Shown: positions 11,701 to 27,800, counted from the first letter of the stretch. The stretch is DNA of 64,000 nucleotides from Liolophura sinensis (GCF_032854445.1 NC_088297.1:6197991-6261990), one strand, 5' to 3'. A program made the numbers and translations. Notes: generated by a model from the letters alone, not told the origin.

Positions 11701-14700
11701 TGCAAAATGATGCAGCAGGCACCACCAGATAGAAAAAAAATGTGCTCTTTAAGCCTATAGTGTCATTGTTTTAAGTTTTCTTCTCCTTTAAGTAGCCCTT
11801 TTTAACATGAAAGTTACATAAAAATGATGTAAAGGGTGTGACACAAACATTGCCACATGTAACACAAACATTGCCACATGTCACACAAACAAACATTGCC
11901 ATATGTAACACAAACATTGCCACATGTAACACAAACATTGCCACATGTAACACAAACATTGCCACATGCAACACAAACAAACATTGCCACATGTAACACA
12001 AACATTGCCACATGTAACACAAACAGAGGTTGCTGTGTTAATACTCAGCAGGAAATCTAAAACCTTTGCAGTTTATCTTTAATATACATGTATACGAAAC
12101 TATACTTAACAGCGTTCCTCTTCTGAGGGTACCAAAAAAGCAGCAGCAGCAAAAGTCGTTGTCATGGAGAGGAGAACTGGGCGTGTCTTGACTGGCCCCT
12201 CCGCCCCTTCGGAATCCAACCTCGGCGATTGGCTGAGAACCCATCCATCATTTGAAGTGCTCCGTCCTGCTCACGCTAGTCACAAGATAACCACATCATT
12301 TTACAGTAAGTGTCAAATTTCTGATTTGGAGGGGTCAGGGGTTAGGGGGGGGGGGTTCGGGGTCGTGAAGTGGGGGGGGTCGCTGGCAAGTGTGTGTTAT
12401 CTCTTTATTATAGATGCTGGTTCAAATCTAGCCCAGGTTATATGTACTGTATTAAAAGTTTGCAGAAATTTTTGGCCATTTGAAGGCAATAGCAACAATT
12501 CATTAATGTAGTGAATGCCTTATAAGGTATCCAAACATCACCATTTCATTACCTTGCCTGTACAAGGTGTGTTATGCCTTGGTGTACTGTGAATTAGAAT
12601 GATCGTTAAGGTAAATGTTAGGGGTGGTGTCTCAAAAATGCTCTGTTGATGCCCTGTTACGTTCATAATATCATTGCCAATATCCCAACATATTTCTGTC
12701 CATTATACTTGCTGATAAACATTAACACATTCTCCGTTAAAACAACTTGGTGACCCAGTTGTCAGAGCCAGTGAAATGGACGAAATGCCTCAGAAACAAG
12801 CAAAATCAATTTTATTCTGAAAAGCTGGATACTCACAGAATTGAGGTCACTGTACCAGGTGACGGCCACCTGAGCTTAAAGTCTCCCAGTTCCAACATTA
12901 ATAAGCTAATAGTCTATCAGAAAGCAAAAACAGCAGCATTGAAAAAAGATGACTCGATCAAGACAACAACGACAGCCGATTAACTGGTTCGTCCGAAATG
13001 CTTGAAGGCTATATGCATTTACTGTTGTTTTAGTGTTCCTACTGGTCGGCATGACAACTATGACAACTATAACTGAACCAGACGAGGTATTGCCGCTGAT
13101 ATAATGAGTGTAAAAAAAAAAAAACATTTCTGAAAATTGGCGAATTCACGACTTCAGTACTTTATGTATAGAGCTGAAGTGTTTCTTGTTGCTCCTTGCA
13201 ACCAAATCTGAGTTTTAAAATCCCCATTTAATGGTTTTATGACAAAATGTTTATTAGAGAAAGAGAAAAATAGGTTATAGAAAAACTTGCAGTTCACATA
13301 TGAGGCTTGTCACATACATATACACACGTACGTGTCCCTGGTTTCAAAGCTTTTACCCATGAACCTGACACCTGTCAAGGAAATGTTTATATTTAATCAA
13401 GTATGTAAATTTTATTTTCAGTACCATTCAGGATCTGTTACATTGCTTCAAATCTAATTTAATTCATTTGGTTTCACAACTGTTTTGTTACTTCATCTTT
13501 CAGAAAAAGACAGGGGAGATCATAAAGACAGCAAACATTCCTCATCCCATCATTCCACAAGCTCCTCCCACCACCAATCAGGCTCCTCTCACCATCACTC
13601 TGGCTCCTCCCATCATCACTCTAGCTCCGCCCACAGTTCATCTAGTTCCACCCAGCACCTATCATCTGGTCCAAGCCCGGCTTCATCCACAAGGGATGAC
13701 TCTGGCCCCGATCCTGTGAGACTTAACGTCAGACGGTCTCTTAGGGATGTCTTAGCTCACAGGTACGTGTTTGGAATGGGGAAAAATCTTGCATTTAATA
13801 GGGAGTTTTTTGAATACATGTATGTACAGGTACATCTGTACTAAAAACTGGCTTACTGTTACAGTCAGATCTACTGTAATATTAAACATTTGACGTCTAT
13901 ATCTTTGTACACACAATATCTCTTTTTAACACTTGAGGTCAGATTTACCAAATATAAACTGCATGTACACTAAGGTATTTGGAAGAAATCTGTTTCATTG
14001 TCATTGACCTTAGCCAATTATTTCAAGGTTTTTGGGGTTGTTTAAGTTACATTTTGTAACAGGCTTTTATACACAGTATCTCCTTTATTAACGGGTGATG
14101 GAAACCAACCAGAGTAAACCACAAACCTTCACATGGTTTTTGCTTTTTGTATATCATTTCTGTTTTATTTTTCAGAGCAAACGAGGCTGATGACATTATG
14201 TTATCAAACAGCGAGATTAAGAAAATAGCACTTTCTATAGAAGAGGAGTTGTACAACTTATTCCAAGAGACGGGGACAAAGTACAAGGCCAAATATAGAA
14301 GCCTCATCTTCAACATCAAGGATCTGAAGAACAAGGTTGGTCTCTGGTGGTGTTTTGTCTTGACAGCACAGATTTAAACTGTCAGAGTTATCTCCATGGA
14401 CCCACTTTCACATAACAAGGTTGGTCTCTGGTGTTGTTTTGTCTTGACAGCACAGATTTAAACTGTCAGAGTTATCTCCATGGACCCACTTTCACATAAC
14501 AAGGTTGGTCTCTGGTGTTGTTTTGTCTTGACAGCACATATTTAAATTGTCAGAGTTATGTCAATGGACCCACTTTCACATAAGAAGGTTGGTCTCTGGT
14601 GGTGTTTTGTCTTGACAGCACAGATTTAAACTGTCAGAGTTATCTCCATGGACCCACTTTCACTTAAGAAGGTTGGTCTCTGGTGTAGTTTTGTCTTGAC

Positions 14701-17700
14701 AGCACAGATTTAAACTGTCAGAGTTATCTCCATGGACCCACTTTCACATAACAGGGTTGGTCTCTGGTGTTGTTTTGTCTTGACTGCACAGATTTAAACT
14801 GTCAGAGTTATCTCCATGGACCCACTTTCACATAAGAAGGTTGGTCTCTGGTGTTATTTTGTCTTGACTGCACAGATTAAGACTGTCAGAGCTATCTCCA
14901 TGGACCCACTTTCACATAACAAGGTTGGTCTCTGGTGTAGTTTTGTCTTGACTGCACAGATTTAAACTGTCAGAGTTATCTCCATGGACCCACTTTCACA
15001 TAAGAAGGTTGGTCTCTGGTGTTGTTTTGTCTTGACAGCACAGATTTAAACTGTCAGAGTTATCTCCATGGACCCACTTTCACATAAGAAGGTTGGTCTC
15101 TGGTGTTATTTTGTCTTGACTGCACAGATTTAAACTGTCAGAGTTATCTCCATTGACCCACTTTCACATAACAAGGTTGGTCTCTGGTGGTGTTTTGTCT
15201 TGACAGCACAGATTTAAACTGCCAGAGTTATCTCCATGGACCCACTTTCACATAACAAGGTTGGTCTCTGGTGTTGTTTTGTTTAGGCAGCACAGATTTA
15301 AACTGTCAGAGTTATCTCCATGGACCCACTTTCACATAACAAGGTTGGTCTCTGGTGTTGTTTTGTCTTGACAGTACAGATTTAAACTGTCAGAGTTATC
15401 TCCATGGACCCACTTTCACATTGGTCTCTGGCGGTGTTTTGTCTTGGCAGCACAGATTTAAACTGACATAGTTATGTCAATGGACCCACTTTCACAGAAC
15501 TCCTAACTGAGTTTTTCGTATTCTCTTAAATGATGTCACTTTGTGACACTTCGACCTGAACAGCGTCTTTTACGAAAGCTATTACTGATGATGTTTGTGA
15601 AAGTGGGCCCTGATTGCTAGAGCCCTGGTTTCTATCCTTACTACATGCATGAGATCAAATCATAAGGACAAACAAAGTCTGGGTTCAAACCCAGCCCTGG
15701 ACAAAAAATTTGTAGCTTCTGCCGATCTCAATGACCTTGTTCACAACAACTTAAAGGAGAAGAAAACATAAAAATGATGTCAAAAATCAGATGAAGGGGC
15801 CTCAAAACTTATTTGCAAATATGATCTTTAATGTTTTTATTTAGATTTTTTTTCAAGAGAAAAGGGTATTTGAAAATATTTTTGTGTGGTGGGTATTTGG
15901 GACCAACTTTTGGTATTTATCGTTGTTGCATAATAATATTCTAAATAAGGATGTGATGCTTGTCTAATAAATTTATTTGAATATAAATTTGTTGTTTATA
16001 TTAAAACATATGCATTTAACCTAAATTATGATAATATTTATGAACAAAAAAATATAAATATGATCCAAATTGAGGTTTAATACATTTGTTAGCTGAAAAG
16101 AACAAATTCTAGTGCAATAATATTTATAAATCCTGTTTTACATCTTCATTTATGACATTATTAAACAAAGACTATAAATACCAATAAAATACCAACATAA
16201 AAACTCCAATGAAAAAAATAAGTAAATTTCACCCGATTTTTTTCTACCCGCAGGGTTTGTTTAGGAAAATTCTGACGACTCAGATCAAGGCGTACAAGCT
16301 GGTGAGGATGACTGCTGAGGAATTGGCCTCTAAAGAGCTGGCCAAGTGGAGGGAAATGGAAAACAAGCATGTGAGTGGAGCTGACGATGTGGGAACCTGG
16401 GGCTGGCTAGTCAGGTTTAGTGTTTATGCTGTGGGGACCTGGGGCTGGCTAGTCAGGTGTAGTGTTTATGCTGTGGGGGTCTGGAGCTGGCTAGTCAGGT
16501 TTAGTGTTTATGCTGTGGGGGTCTGGAGCTGGCTAGTCAGGTTTAGTGTTTATGCTGTGGGGATCTGGAGCTGGCTAGTCAGGTTTAGTGTTTATGCTGT
16601 GGGGACCTGGGGCTGGCTAGTCAGGTTTAGTGTTTATGCTGTGGGGGTCTGGAGCTGGCTAGTCAGGTTTAGTGTTCATGCTGTGGGGATCTGGAGCTGG
16701 CTAGTCAGGTTTAGTGTTTGTGCTGTGGAGACCTGGGGCTGGCTAGTCAGGCTGAGTGTTTATGCTGTGGGGACCTGGGACTGGCTAGTCAGGTTTAGTG
16801 TTTATGCTGTGGGGGTCTGGGGCTGGCTAGTCAGGTTTAGTGTTTATGCTGTGGGGACCTGGGGCTGGCTAGTCAGGTTTAGTGTTTATGCTGTGGGGAC
16901 CTGGGGCTTGCTAGTCAGGTTTAGTGTTTATGCTGTGGGGACCTGGGGCTGGCTAGTCAGGTTGAGTGTTTATGCTGTGAGGATCTGTGTCTGGCTAGTC
17001 AGGTTTAGTGTTTATGCTGTGGGGGTCTGGGGCTGGCTAGTCAGGTTTAGTGTTTATGCTGTGGGGGTCTGGGGCTGGCTAGTCAGGTTGAGTGTTTATG
17101 CTGTGGGGATCTGGGGCTGGCTAGTCAGGTTTAGTGTTTATGCTGTGGGGACCTGGGCCTGGCTAGTCAGGTTTAGTGTTTATGCTGTGCGGATCTGGGG
17201 CTGGTTAGCTTGCATCCTCAATGCAATTCAGCGGAAGTGTGGTAATCCAAATTAAACTTAGCATAACGCAAAAGTGTAGATACTCTGAAAAAACTGGAAA
17301 TTTGCATATTTGACATTTCAACATTTCGACTAAATTCTTCATCTTCAGGATACGAATACATATCCTCAAGATGACAAGTAAAATTTTGTCGAAATATTGA
17401 AATGTCAAATAAGCAACTTTTTTCAGAGCTTTTTCGGAATAGTTCTGCTTTTGGATTTTGCAGTTCAACAACTTGAAAATGATTCTACTGTCTACAGCTT
17501 GTATTGAAGGTATAAATGGGTTTGTGCAGTGTGATATCTGGTGTGTGTGTGGTGAGTGTCCTAGACCAAATAGTATTTTATCAGGTAGCAAGTTTTGATG
17601 TGTAAAACAATACTGAAATGTACATAACATTGTAAGATTTCTAATAATGTGGATTACAGAAAGATTTGTCATCATTTCCAGCACCAACTTAAAACTTATT

Positions 17701-18735
17701 TCCAGACTTGTTAGAGTAGCACTGTCAGTACATGTACTGTAATTCTTCAACCTTTTTGCATGTTTGCAAGGTGTTTATTCAAGCATATTGTGAAAGCATT
17801 ATTCTGTGTAGATAAAATGATACTTTTTGTGAAGCCCTGAAATTGGCCAACCCAACCATTGTTGTTTTGTCTCCAAATCAAATTAAAAATGCGCTAAATT
17901 TTTCATATGTGAAACGGTTGAGGAATTAGGGTTTTGTGGCATTTGAACTAGACTAAATGACACTGCCTTGATTTGGCCAAACTAGTGGTGAAAGTGATGG
18001 TAGCCTCTAAGGAAGCAAAATAGCTGACCGAACTGAAAAATTCGAGATTTTATTGGAATGAGAGAGTTTGAAAAAGTGTTGATTTTTCTTATCTCAGACG
18101 TTAGAGATGATTGAGTTGGCTGAGAAGGAAGCTCAGGAGGAGGCTGGGAAGCAACATGTGACGAAAAAAACACATAAGGGCGTGGAAGAAGTGGCTGATG
18201 AAGACTTGAGCTCATTGGTTACTGTGGAGGTAAAGGGGTTAAAACATACATGTATGTCATATGAAGACTTGAGCTCATTGGTTACTGTGGAGGTAAAGGG
18301 GTTAAAACATACATGTATGTCATCATATGAAGACTTGAGCTTATTGGTTACTGTGGAGGTAAAGGGGTTAAAACATACATGTATGTCATCATATGAAGAC
18401 TTGAGCTCATTGGTTACTGTGGAGGTAAAGGGGTTAAAACATACATGTATGTGATCATATGAAGACTTGAGCTCAATGGTTACTGTGGAGGTAAAGGGGT
18501 TAAAACATACATGTATGTCATCATATGAAGATTTGAGCTCATTGGTTACTGTGGAGGTAAAGGGGTTAAAACATCTGTCATATTGTCAGCTCTTTTACAT
18601 ATATATGTATATATATATATATACATGCATATATATATACACGTATATATGTATGTATATATATATATATGTAGGTGTATATATATGAATATATATATAT
18701 GTATATGTATATGTATGTGTACATATGTATACACA

Positions 18736-18801
<66 letters not shown>

Positions 18802-21800
18802 ATTATGTGTATATATATATGAAAGAGAGAAAGTTCAGTTTCACATGAGGTTTTGTTGTTGGTAGATACATGTACTTTTGCAAGTATATTATCCTGATCA
18901 GAGATTGTATAACAAAAAACCATGGTGATGCAAAACAAAACACACAGCTATAAACCACAGTGATGCAAAACAAAACACACAGTTATAAACCACAGTGATG
19001 CAAAACAACACACAGCTATAAACCACAGTGATGCAAAACAAAACACACAGTTATAAACCACAGTGATGCAAAACAAAACACACAGTTATAAACCACAGTG
19101 ATGCAAAACAAAACACAGTTATAAACCACAGTGATGCAAAACAACACACACTGTTATAAACCATGGTGATGCAAAACAAAACACACAGTTATAAACCACA
19201 GTGATGCAAAACAAAACACACAGTTATAAACCACAGTGATGCAAAACAAAACACACAGTTATAAACCACAGTGATGCAAAACAACACACAGTTATAAACC
19301 ATGGTGATGCAAAACAAAACACACAGTTATAAACCATGGTGATGCAAAATAAAACACACAGTTATAAACCACAGTGATGCAAAAACACAACACACAGCTA
19401 TAAACCATGGTGATGCAAAACAACACACACAGTTATAAACCACAGTGATGCAAAACAAAACAGTTCTAAACCATGGTGATGCAAAACAAAGCACACAGTT
19501 ATAAACCACAGTGATGCAAAACAAAACACACAGTTATAAACCATGGCGATGCAAAACAACCCACACAGTTATAAACCACAGTGATGCAAAACAAAACACA
19601 CAGTTATAAACCATAGTGATGCAAAACAACACACACTGTTATAAACCATGGTGATGCAAAACAAAACACACAGTTATAAACCATGGCGATGCAAAACAAC
19701 ACACACAGTTATAAACCACAGTGATGGAAAACAAAACACACAGTTATAAACCACAGTGATGCAAAACAACACACACTGTTATAAACCACAGTGGTGCAAA
19801 ACAAAACACACATTTATAAACCACAGTGATGCAAAACAAAACACACAGTTATAAACCACAGTGATGCAAAACAAAACACACAGTTATAAACCACAGTGAT
19901 GCAAAACAACACACACTGTTATAAACCACAGTGGTGCAAAACAAAACACACATTTATAAACCACAGTGATGCAAAACAAAACACACAGTTATAAACCACA
20001 GTGATGCAAAACAAAACACACAGTTATAAACCACAGTGATGCAAAACAAAACACACAGTTATAAACCACAGTGGTGCAAAACAAAACACACATTTATAAA
20101 CCACAGTGATGCAAAACAAAACACACATTTATAAACCACAGTGATGCAAAACAAAACACAGTTATAAACCATGGTGATACAAAACAAAACACACAGTTAT
20201 AAACCATGATGATACAAAACAAAACACACAGTTATAAACCATGGTGATGCAAAACAAAACACACTGTTATAAACCATGGCGATGCAAAGCAAAACACACT
20301 GTTATAAACCATGATGATACAAAACAAAACACACAGTTATAAACCACAGTGATGCAAAACAAAACACACAGTTATAAACCATGGTGATGCAAAACAAAAC
20401 ACACTGTTATAAACCATGGCGATGCAAAACAAAACACACAGTTATAAACCATGATGATACAAAACAAAACACACAGTTATAAACCACGGTGATGCAAAAC
20501 AACACACACTGTTATAAACCATGGCGATACAAAACAAAACACACAGTTATAAACCATGGCGATACAAAACAAAACACACAGTTATAAACCATGATGATGC
20601 AAAACAAAACACAGTTATAAACCATAGTGATGCAAAACAAAATACACAGTTATAAACCATGGTGACGCAAAACAACACACACTGTTATAAACCATGGTGA
20701 TGCAAAACAAAACACACAGTTATAAACCATGGTGATGCAAAACAAACACACAGCTATAAACAACAGTGATGCAAAACAAAACACACAGTTATAAACCACA
20801 GTGATGCAAAACAACACACACTGTTATAAACCATGGCGATGCAAAACAAAACACACAGTTATAAACCATGGTGATGCAAAACAAAACACACAGCTATAAA
20901 CCACAGTGATGCAAAACAGAACACACAGTTATAAACCACAGTGATGCAAAACAAAACACACAGTTATAAACCACAGTGATGCAAAACAAAACACACAGTT
21001 ATAAACCATAGTGATGCAAAACAAAAGACACATTTATAAACCATGGTGATGCAAAACAAAACACACAGCTATAAACTACAGTGATGCAAAACAAAACACA
21101 GTTATAAACCGCAGTGATGCAAAACAAAACACACAGTTATAAACCACAGTGATGCAAAACAAAACACACAGTTATAAACCATAGTGATGCAAAACAAAAC
21201 ACACAGCTATAAACCACAGTGATGCAAAACAAAACACAGTTATAAACCACAGTGATGGAAAACAAAACACACAGTTATAAACCACAGTGATGCAAAACAA
21301 CACACACTGTTATAAACCATGGTGATGCAAAACAAAACACACAGTTATAAACCACAGTGATGCAAAACAAAACACACAGTTATAAACCATGGTGATGCAA
21401 AACAAAACACACAGTTATAAACCACAGTGATGCAAAACAAAACACACAGTTATAAACCACAGTGATGCAAAACAAAACACACAGTTATAAACCACAGTGA
21501 TGCAAAACAACACACACTGTTATAAACCATGGCGATGCAAAACAAAACACACAGTTATAAACCACAGTGATGCAAAACAAAACACACAGTTATAAACCAT
21601 GGTGATGCAAAACAAAACACACAGTTATAAACCACAGTGATGCAAAACAACACACACTGTTATAAACCATGGTGATGCAAAACAAAACACACAGTTATAA
21701 ACCACAGTGATGCAAAACAAAACACACAGTTATAAACCATGGTGATGCAAAACAAAACACACAGTTATAAACCATGGTGATGCAAAACAAAACACACATT

Positions 21801-24800
21801 TATAAACCACAGTGATGCAAAACAAAACACACAGTTATAAACCACAGTGATGCAAAACAACACACACTGTTATAAACCATGGTGATGCAAAACAAAACAC
21901 ACAGTTATAAACCATGGTGATGCAAAACAAACACACAGCTATAAACAACAGTGATGCAAAACAAAACACACAGTTATAAACCACAGTGATGCAAAACAAC
22001 ACACACTGTTATAAACCATGGCGATGCAAAACAAAACACACAGTTATAAACCATGGTGATGCAAAACAAACGCACAGCTATAAACAACAGTGATGCAAAA
22101 CAACACACGCAGTTATAAACCATGGTGACGCAAAACAAAACACACAGTTATAAACCACAGTGATGCAAAACAACACACACTGTTATAAACCATGGTGATG
22201 CAAAACAAAACACACAGTTATAAACCATGGTGATGCAAAACAAACACACAGCTTTAAACAACAGTGATGCAAAACAAAACACACAGTTATAAACCACAGT
22301 GATGCAAAACAACACACACTGTTATAAACCATGGCGATGCAAAACAAAACACACAGTTATAAACCATGGTGATGCAAACCAAAACACACAGTTATAAACC
22401 ACAGTGATGCAAAACAAAACACACAGTTATAAACCACAGTGATGCAAAACAAAACACACAGTTATAAACCACAGTGATGCAAAACAACACACACTGTTAT
22501 AAACCATGGTGATGCAAAACAAAACACACAGTTATAAACCATGGTGATGCAAAACAAACACACAGCTATAAACAACAGTGATGCAAAACAACACACGCAG
22601 TTATAAACCACAGTGATGCAAAACAACACACAGTTATAAACCATGGTGATGCAAAACAAAACACACAGTTATAAACCACAGTGATGCAAAACAAAACACA
22701 CAGTTATAAACCATGGTGATACAAAACAAAACACACAGTTATAAATCATGATGATACAAAACAAAACACAGTTATAAACCATGGTGATACAAAACAAAAC
22801 ACACAGTTATAAACCATGATGATACAAAACAAAACACACAGTTATAAACCATGGTGATGCAAAACAAAACACACAGTTATAAACCATGGCGATGCAAAGC
22901 AAAACACACAGTTATAAACCACAGTGATGCAAAACAACACACACTGTTATAAACCATGGTGATGCAAAACAAAACACACAGTTATAAACCATGATGATGC
23001 AAAACAAAACACAGTTATAAACCATAGTGATGCAAAACAAAATACACAGTTATAAACCATGGTGACGCAAAACAAAACACACAGTTATAAACCACAGTGA
23101 TGCAAAACAAAACACAGTTATAAACAACAGTGATGCTAAATAAAACACACAGTTATAAACCACAGTGATGCAAAACAACACACACAGTTATAAACCATGG
23201 TGATGCAAAACAAAACACACAGTTATAAACCACAGTGATGCAAAACAAAACACACAGTTATAAACCACAGTGATGCAAAACAAAACACACAGTTATAAAC
23301 CATGGTGATGCAAAACAACACACACTCTTATAAACCATGGTGATGCAAAACAAAACACACAGTTATAAACCATGGTGATGCAAAACAAACACACAGCTAT
23401 AAACAACAGTGATGCAAAACAAAACACACAGTTATAAACCACAGTGATGCAAAACAACACACACTGTTATAAACCATGGCGATGCAAAACAAAACACACA
23501 GTTATAAACCATGGTGATGCAAAACAAACACACAGCTATAAACAACAGTGATGCAAAACAAAACACACAGTTATAAACCACAGTGATGCAAAACAACACA
23601 CACTGTTATAAACCATGGCGATGCAAAACAAAACACACAGTTATAAACCATGATGATGCAAAACAAAACACAGTTATAAACCATAGTGATGCAAAACAAA
23701 ATACACAGTTATAAACCATGGTGACGCAAAACAAAACACACAGTTATAAACCACAGTGATGCAAAACAAAACACAGTTATAAACAACAGTGATGCAAAAT
23801 AAAACACACAGTTATAAACCACAGTGATGCAAAACAACACACACAGTTATAAACCATGGTGATGCAAAACAAAACACACAGTTATAAACCACAGTGATGC
23901 AAAACAAAACACACAGTTATAAACCACAGTGATGCAAAACAAAACACACAGTTATAAACCACAGTGATGCAAAACAACACACACTGTTATAAACCATGGC
24001 GATGCAAAACAAAACACACAGTTATAAACCACAGTGATGCAAAACAAAACACACAGCTATAAACCATGGTGATGCAAAACAAAACACACAGTTATAAACC
24101 ACAGTGATGCAAAACAACACACACTGTTATAAACCATGGTGATGCAAAACAAAACACACAGTTATAAACCACAGTGATGCAAAACAAAACACACAGTTAT
24201 AAACCATGGTGATGCAAAACAAAACACACAGTTATAAACCATGGTGATGCAAAACAAAACACACATTTGTAAACCACAGTGATGCAAAACAAAACACACA
24301 GTTATAAACCACAGTGATGCAAAACAACACACACTGTTATAAACCATGGCGATGCAAAACAAAACACACAGTTATAAACCATGGTGATGCAAAACAAACG
24401 CACAGCTATAAACAACAGTGATGCAAAACAACACACGCAGTTATAAACCACAGTGATGCAAAACAAAACACACAGTTATAAACCACAGTGATGCAAAACA
24501 ACACACACTGTTATAAACCATGGTGATGCAAAACAAAACACACAGTTATAAACCATGGTGATGCAAAACAAACACACAGCTATAAACAACAGTGATGCAA
24601 AACAAAACACACAGTTATAAACCATGGTGATGCAAAACAACACACACTGTTATAAACCATGGTGATGCAAAACAAAACACACAGTTATAAACCATGGTGA
24701 TGCAAAACAAACACACAGCTATAAACAACAGTGATGCAAAACAAAACACACAGTTATAAACCACAGTGATGCAAAACAACACACACTGTTATAAACCATG

Positions 24801-27800
24801 GCGATGCAAAACAAAACACACAGTTATAAACCATGGTGATGCAAAACAAACGCACAGCTATAAACAACAGTGATGCAAAACAACACACGCAGTTATAAAC
24901 CATGGTGACGCAAAACAAAACACACAGTTATAAACCACAGTGATGCAAAACAACACACACTGTTATAAACCATGGTGATGCAAAACAAAACACACAGTTA
25001 TAAACCATGGTGATGCAAAACAAACACACAGCTTTAAACAACAGTGATGCAAAACAAAACACACAGTTATAAACCACAGTGATGCAAAACAACACACACT
25101 GTTATAAACCATGGCGATGCAAAACAAAACACACAGTTATAAACCATGGTGATGCAAACCAAAACACACAGTTATAAACCACAGTGATGCAAAACAAAAC
25201 ACACAGTTATAAACCACAGTGATGCAAAACAAAACACACAGTTATAAACCACAGTGATGCAAAACAACACACACTGTTATAAACCATGGTGATGCAAAAC
25301 AAAACACACAGTTATAAACCATGGTGATGCAAAACAAACACACAGCTATAAACAACAGTGATGCAAAACAAAACACACAGTTATAAACCACAGTGATGCA
25401 AAACAACACACAGTTATAAACCATGGTGATGCAAAACAAAACACACAGTTATAAACCACAGTGATGCAAAACAAAACACACAGTTATAAACCATGGTGAT
25501 ACAAAACAAAACACACAGTTATAAATCATGATGATACAAAACAAAACACAGTTATAAACCATGGTGATACAAAACAAAACACACAGTTATAAACCATGAT
25601 GATACAAAACAAAACACACAGTTATAAACCATGGTGATGCAAAACAAAACACACAGTTATAAACCATGGCGATGCAAAGCAAAACACACAGTTATAAACC
25701 ACAGTGATGCAAAACAACACACACTGTTATAAACCATGGTGATGCAAAACAAAACACACAGTTATAAACCATGATGATGCAAAACAAAACACAGTTATAA
25801 ACCATAGTGATGCAAAACAAAATACACAGTTATAAACCATGGTGACGCAAAACAAAACACACAGTTATAAACCACAGTGATGCAAAACAAAACACAGTTA
25901 TAAACAACAGTGATGCTAAATAAAACACACAGTTATAAACCACAGTGATGCAAAACAACACACACAGTTATAAACCATGGTGATGCAAAACAAAACACAC
26001 AGTTATAAACCACAGTGATGCAAAACAAAACACACAGTTATAAACCACAGTGATGCAAAACAAAACACACAGTTATAAACCATGGTGATGCAAAACAACA
26101 CACACTCTTATAAACCATGGTGATGCAAAACAAAACACACAGTTATAAACCATGGTGATGCAAAACAAACACACAGCTATAAACAACAGTGATGCAAAAC
26201 AAAACACACAGTTATAAACCACAGTGATGCAAAACAACACACACTGTTATAAACCATGGCGATGCAAAACAAAACACACAGTTATAAACCATGGTGATGC
26301 AAAACAAACACACAGCTATAAACAACAGTGATGCAAAACAAAACACACAGTTATAAACCACAGTGATGCAAAACAACACACACTGTTATAAACCATGGCG
26401 ATGCAAAACAAAATACACAGTTATAAACCATGATGATGCAAAACAAAACACAGTTATAAACCATAGTGATGCAAAACAAAATACACAGTTATAAACCATG
26501 GTGACGCAAAACAAAACACACAGTTATAAACCACAGTGATGCAAAACAAAACACAGTTATAAACAACAGTGATGCAAAATAAAACACACAGTTATAAACC
26601 ACAGTGATGCAAAACAACACACACAGTTATAAACCATGGTGATGCAAAACAAAACACACAGTTATAAACCACAGTGATGCAAAACAAAACACACAGTTAT
26701 AAACCACAGTGATGCAAAACAAAACACACAGTTATAAACCACAGTGATGCAAAACAACACACACTGTTATAAACCATGGTGATGCAAAACAAAACACACA
26801 GTTATAAACCATGGTGATGCAAAACAAACACACAGCTATAAACAACAGTGATGCAAAACAACACACGCAGTTATAAACCACAGTGATGCAAAACAAAACA
26901 CACAGTTATAAACCATGGTGATGCAAAACAAAACACACAGTTATAAACCACAGTGATGCAAAACAACACACAGTTATAAACCATGGTGATGCAAAACAAA
27001 ACACAGTTATAAACCATGATGGTGCAAAACAAACACACAGTTATAAACCACAGTGATGCAAAACAACACACGCAGTTATAGACCACAATGATGGAAAACA
27101 ACACACACAGTTATAAACCATAGTGATGCAAAACAAAACAGTTGTAAACCATGGTGATGCAAAACAAAACACACAGTTATAAACCACAGTGATGCAAAAC
27201 AAAACACACAGTTATAAACCACAGTGATGCAAAACAAGACACACAGTTATAAACCACAGTGATGCAAAACAAAACACAGAGTTATAAACCACAGTGATGC
27301 AAAACAAAACACAGTTATAAACCACAGTGATGCAAAACAACACACAGCTATAAACCATGGTGATACAAAACAAAACACACAGTTATAAACCACAGTGATG
27401 CAAAACAAAACACACAGTTATAAACCATGGTGATACAAAACAAAACACACAGTTATAAACCATGGTGATGCAAAACAAAACACACAGCTATAAACCATGG
27501 TGATACAAAACAAAGCACACAGTTATAAACCATGGTGATGCAAAACAAAACACACAGTTATAAACCACAGTGATGCAAAACAACACACACAGTTATAAAC
27601 CATGGTGATGCAAAACAAAACACACAGTTATAAACCACAGTGATGCAAAACAAAACACACAGTTATAAACCACAGTGATGCAAAACAAAACACACAGTTA
27701 TAAACCACGATGATACAAAACAAAACACACAGTTATAAACCATAGTGATGCAAAACAAAACACACAGTTGTAAACCATGGTGATGCAAAACAAAACACAC

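Noticed and set aside
17205-17750. 181-codon ORF on the minus strand
   Set aside because: Overlaps the 42-bp array end and a foldback element; AT-rich, no domain and no neighbouring exons.
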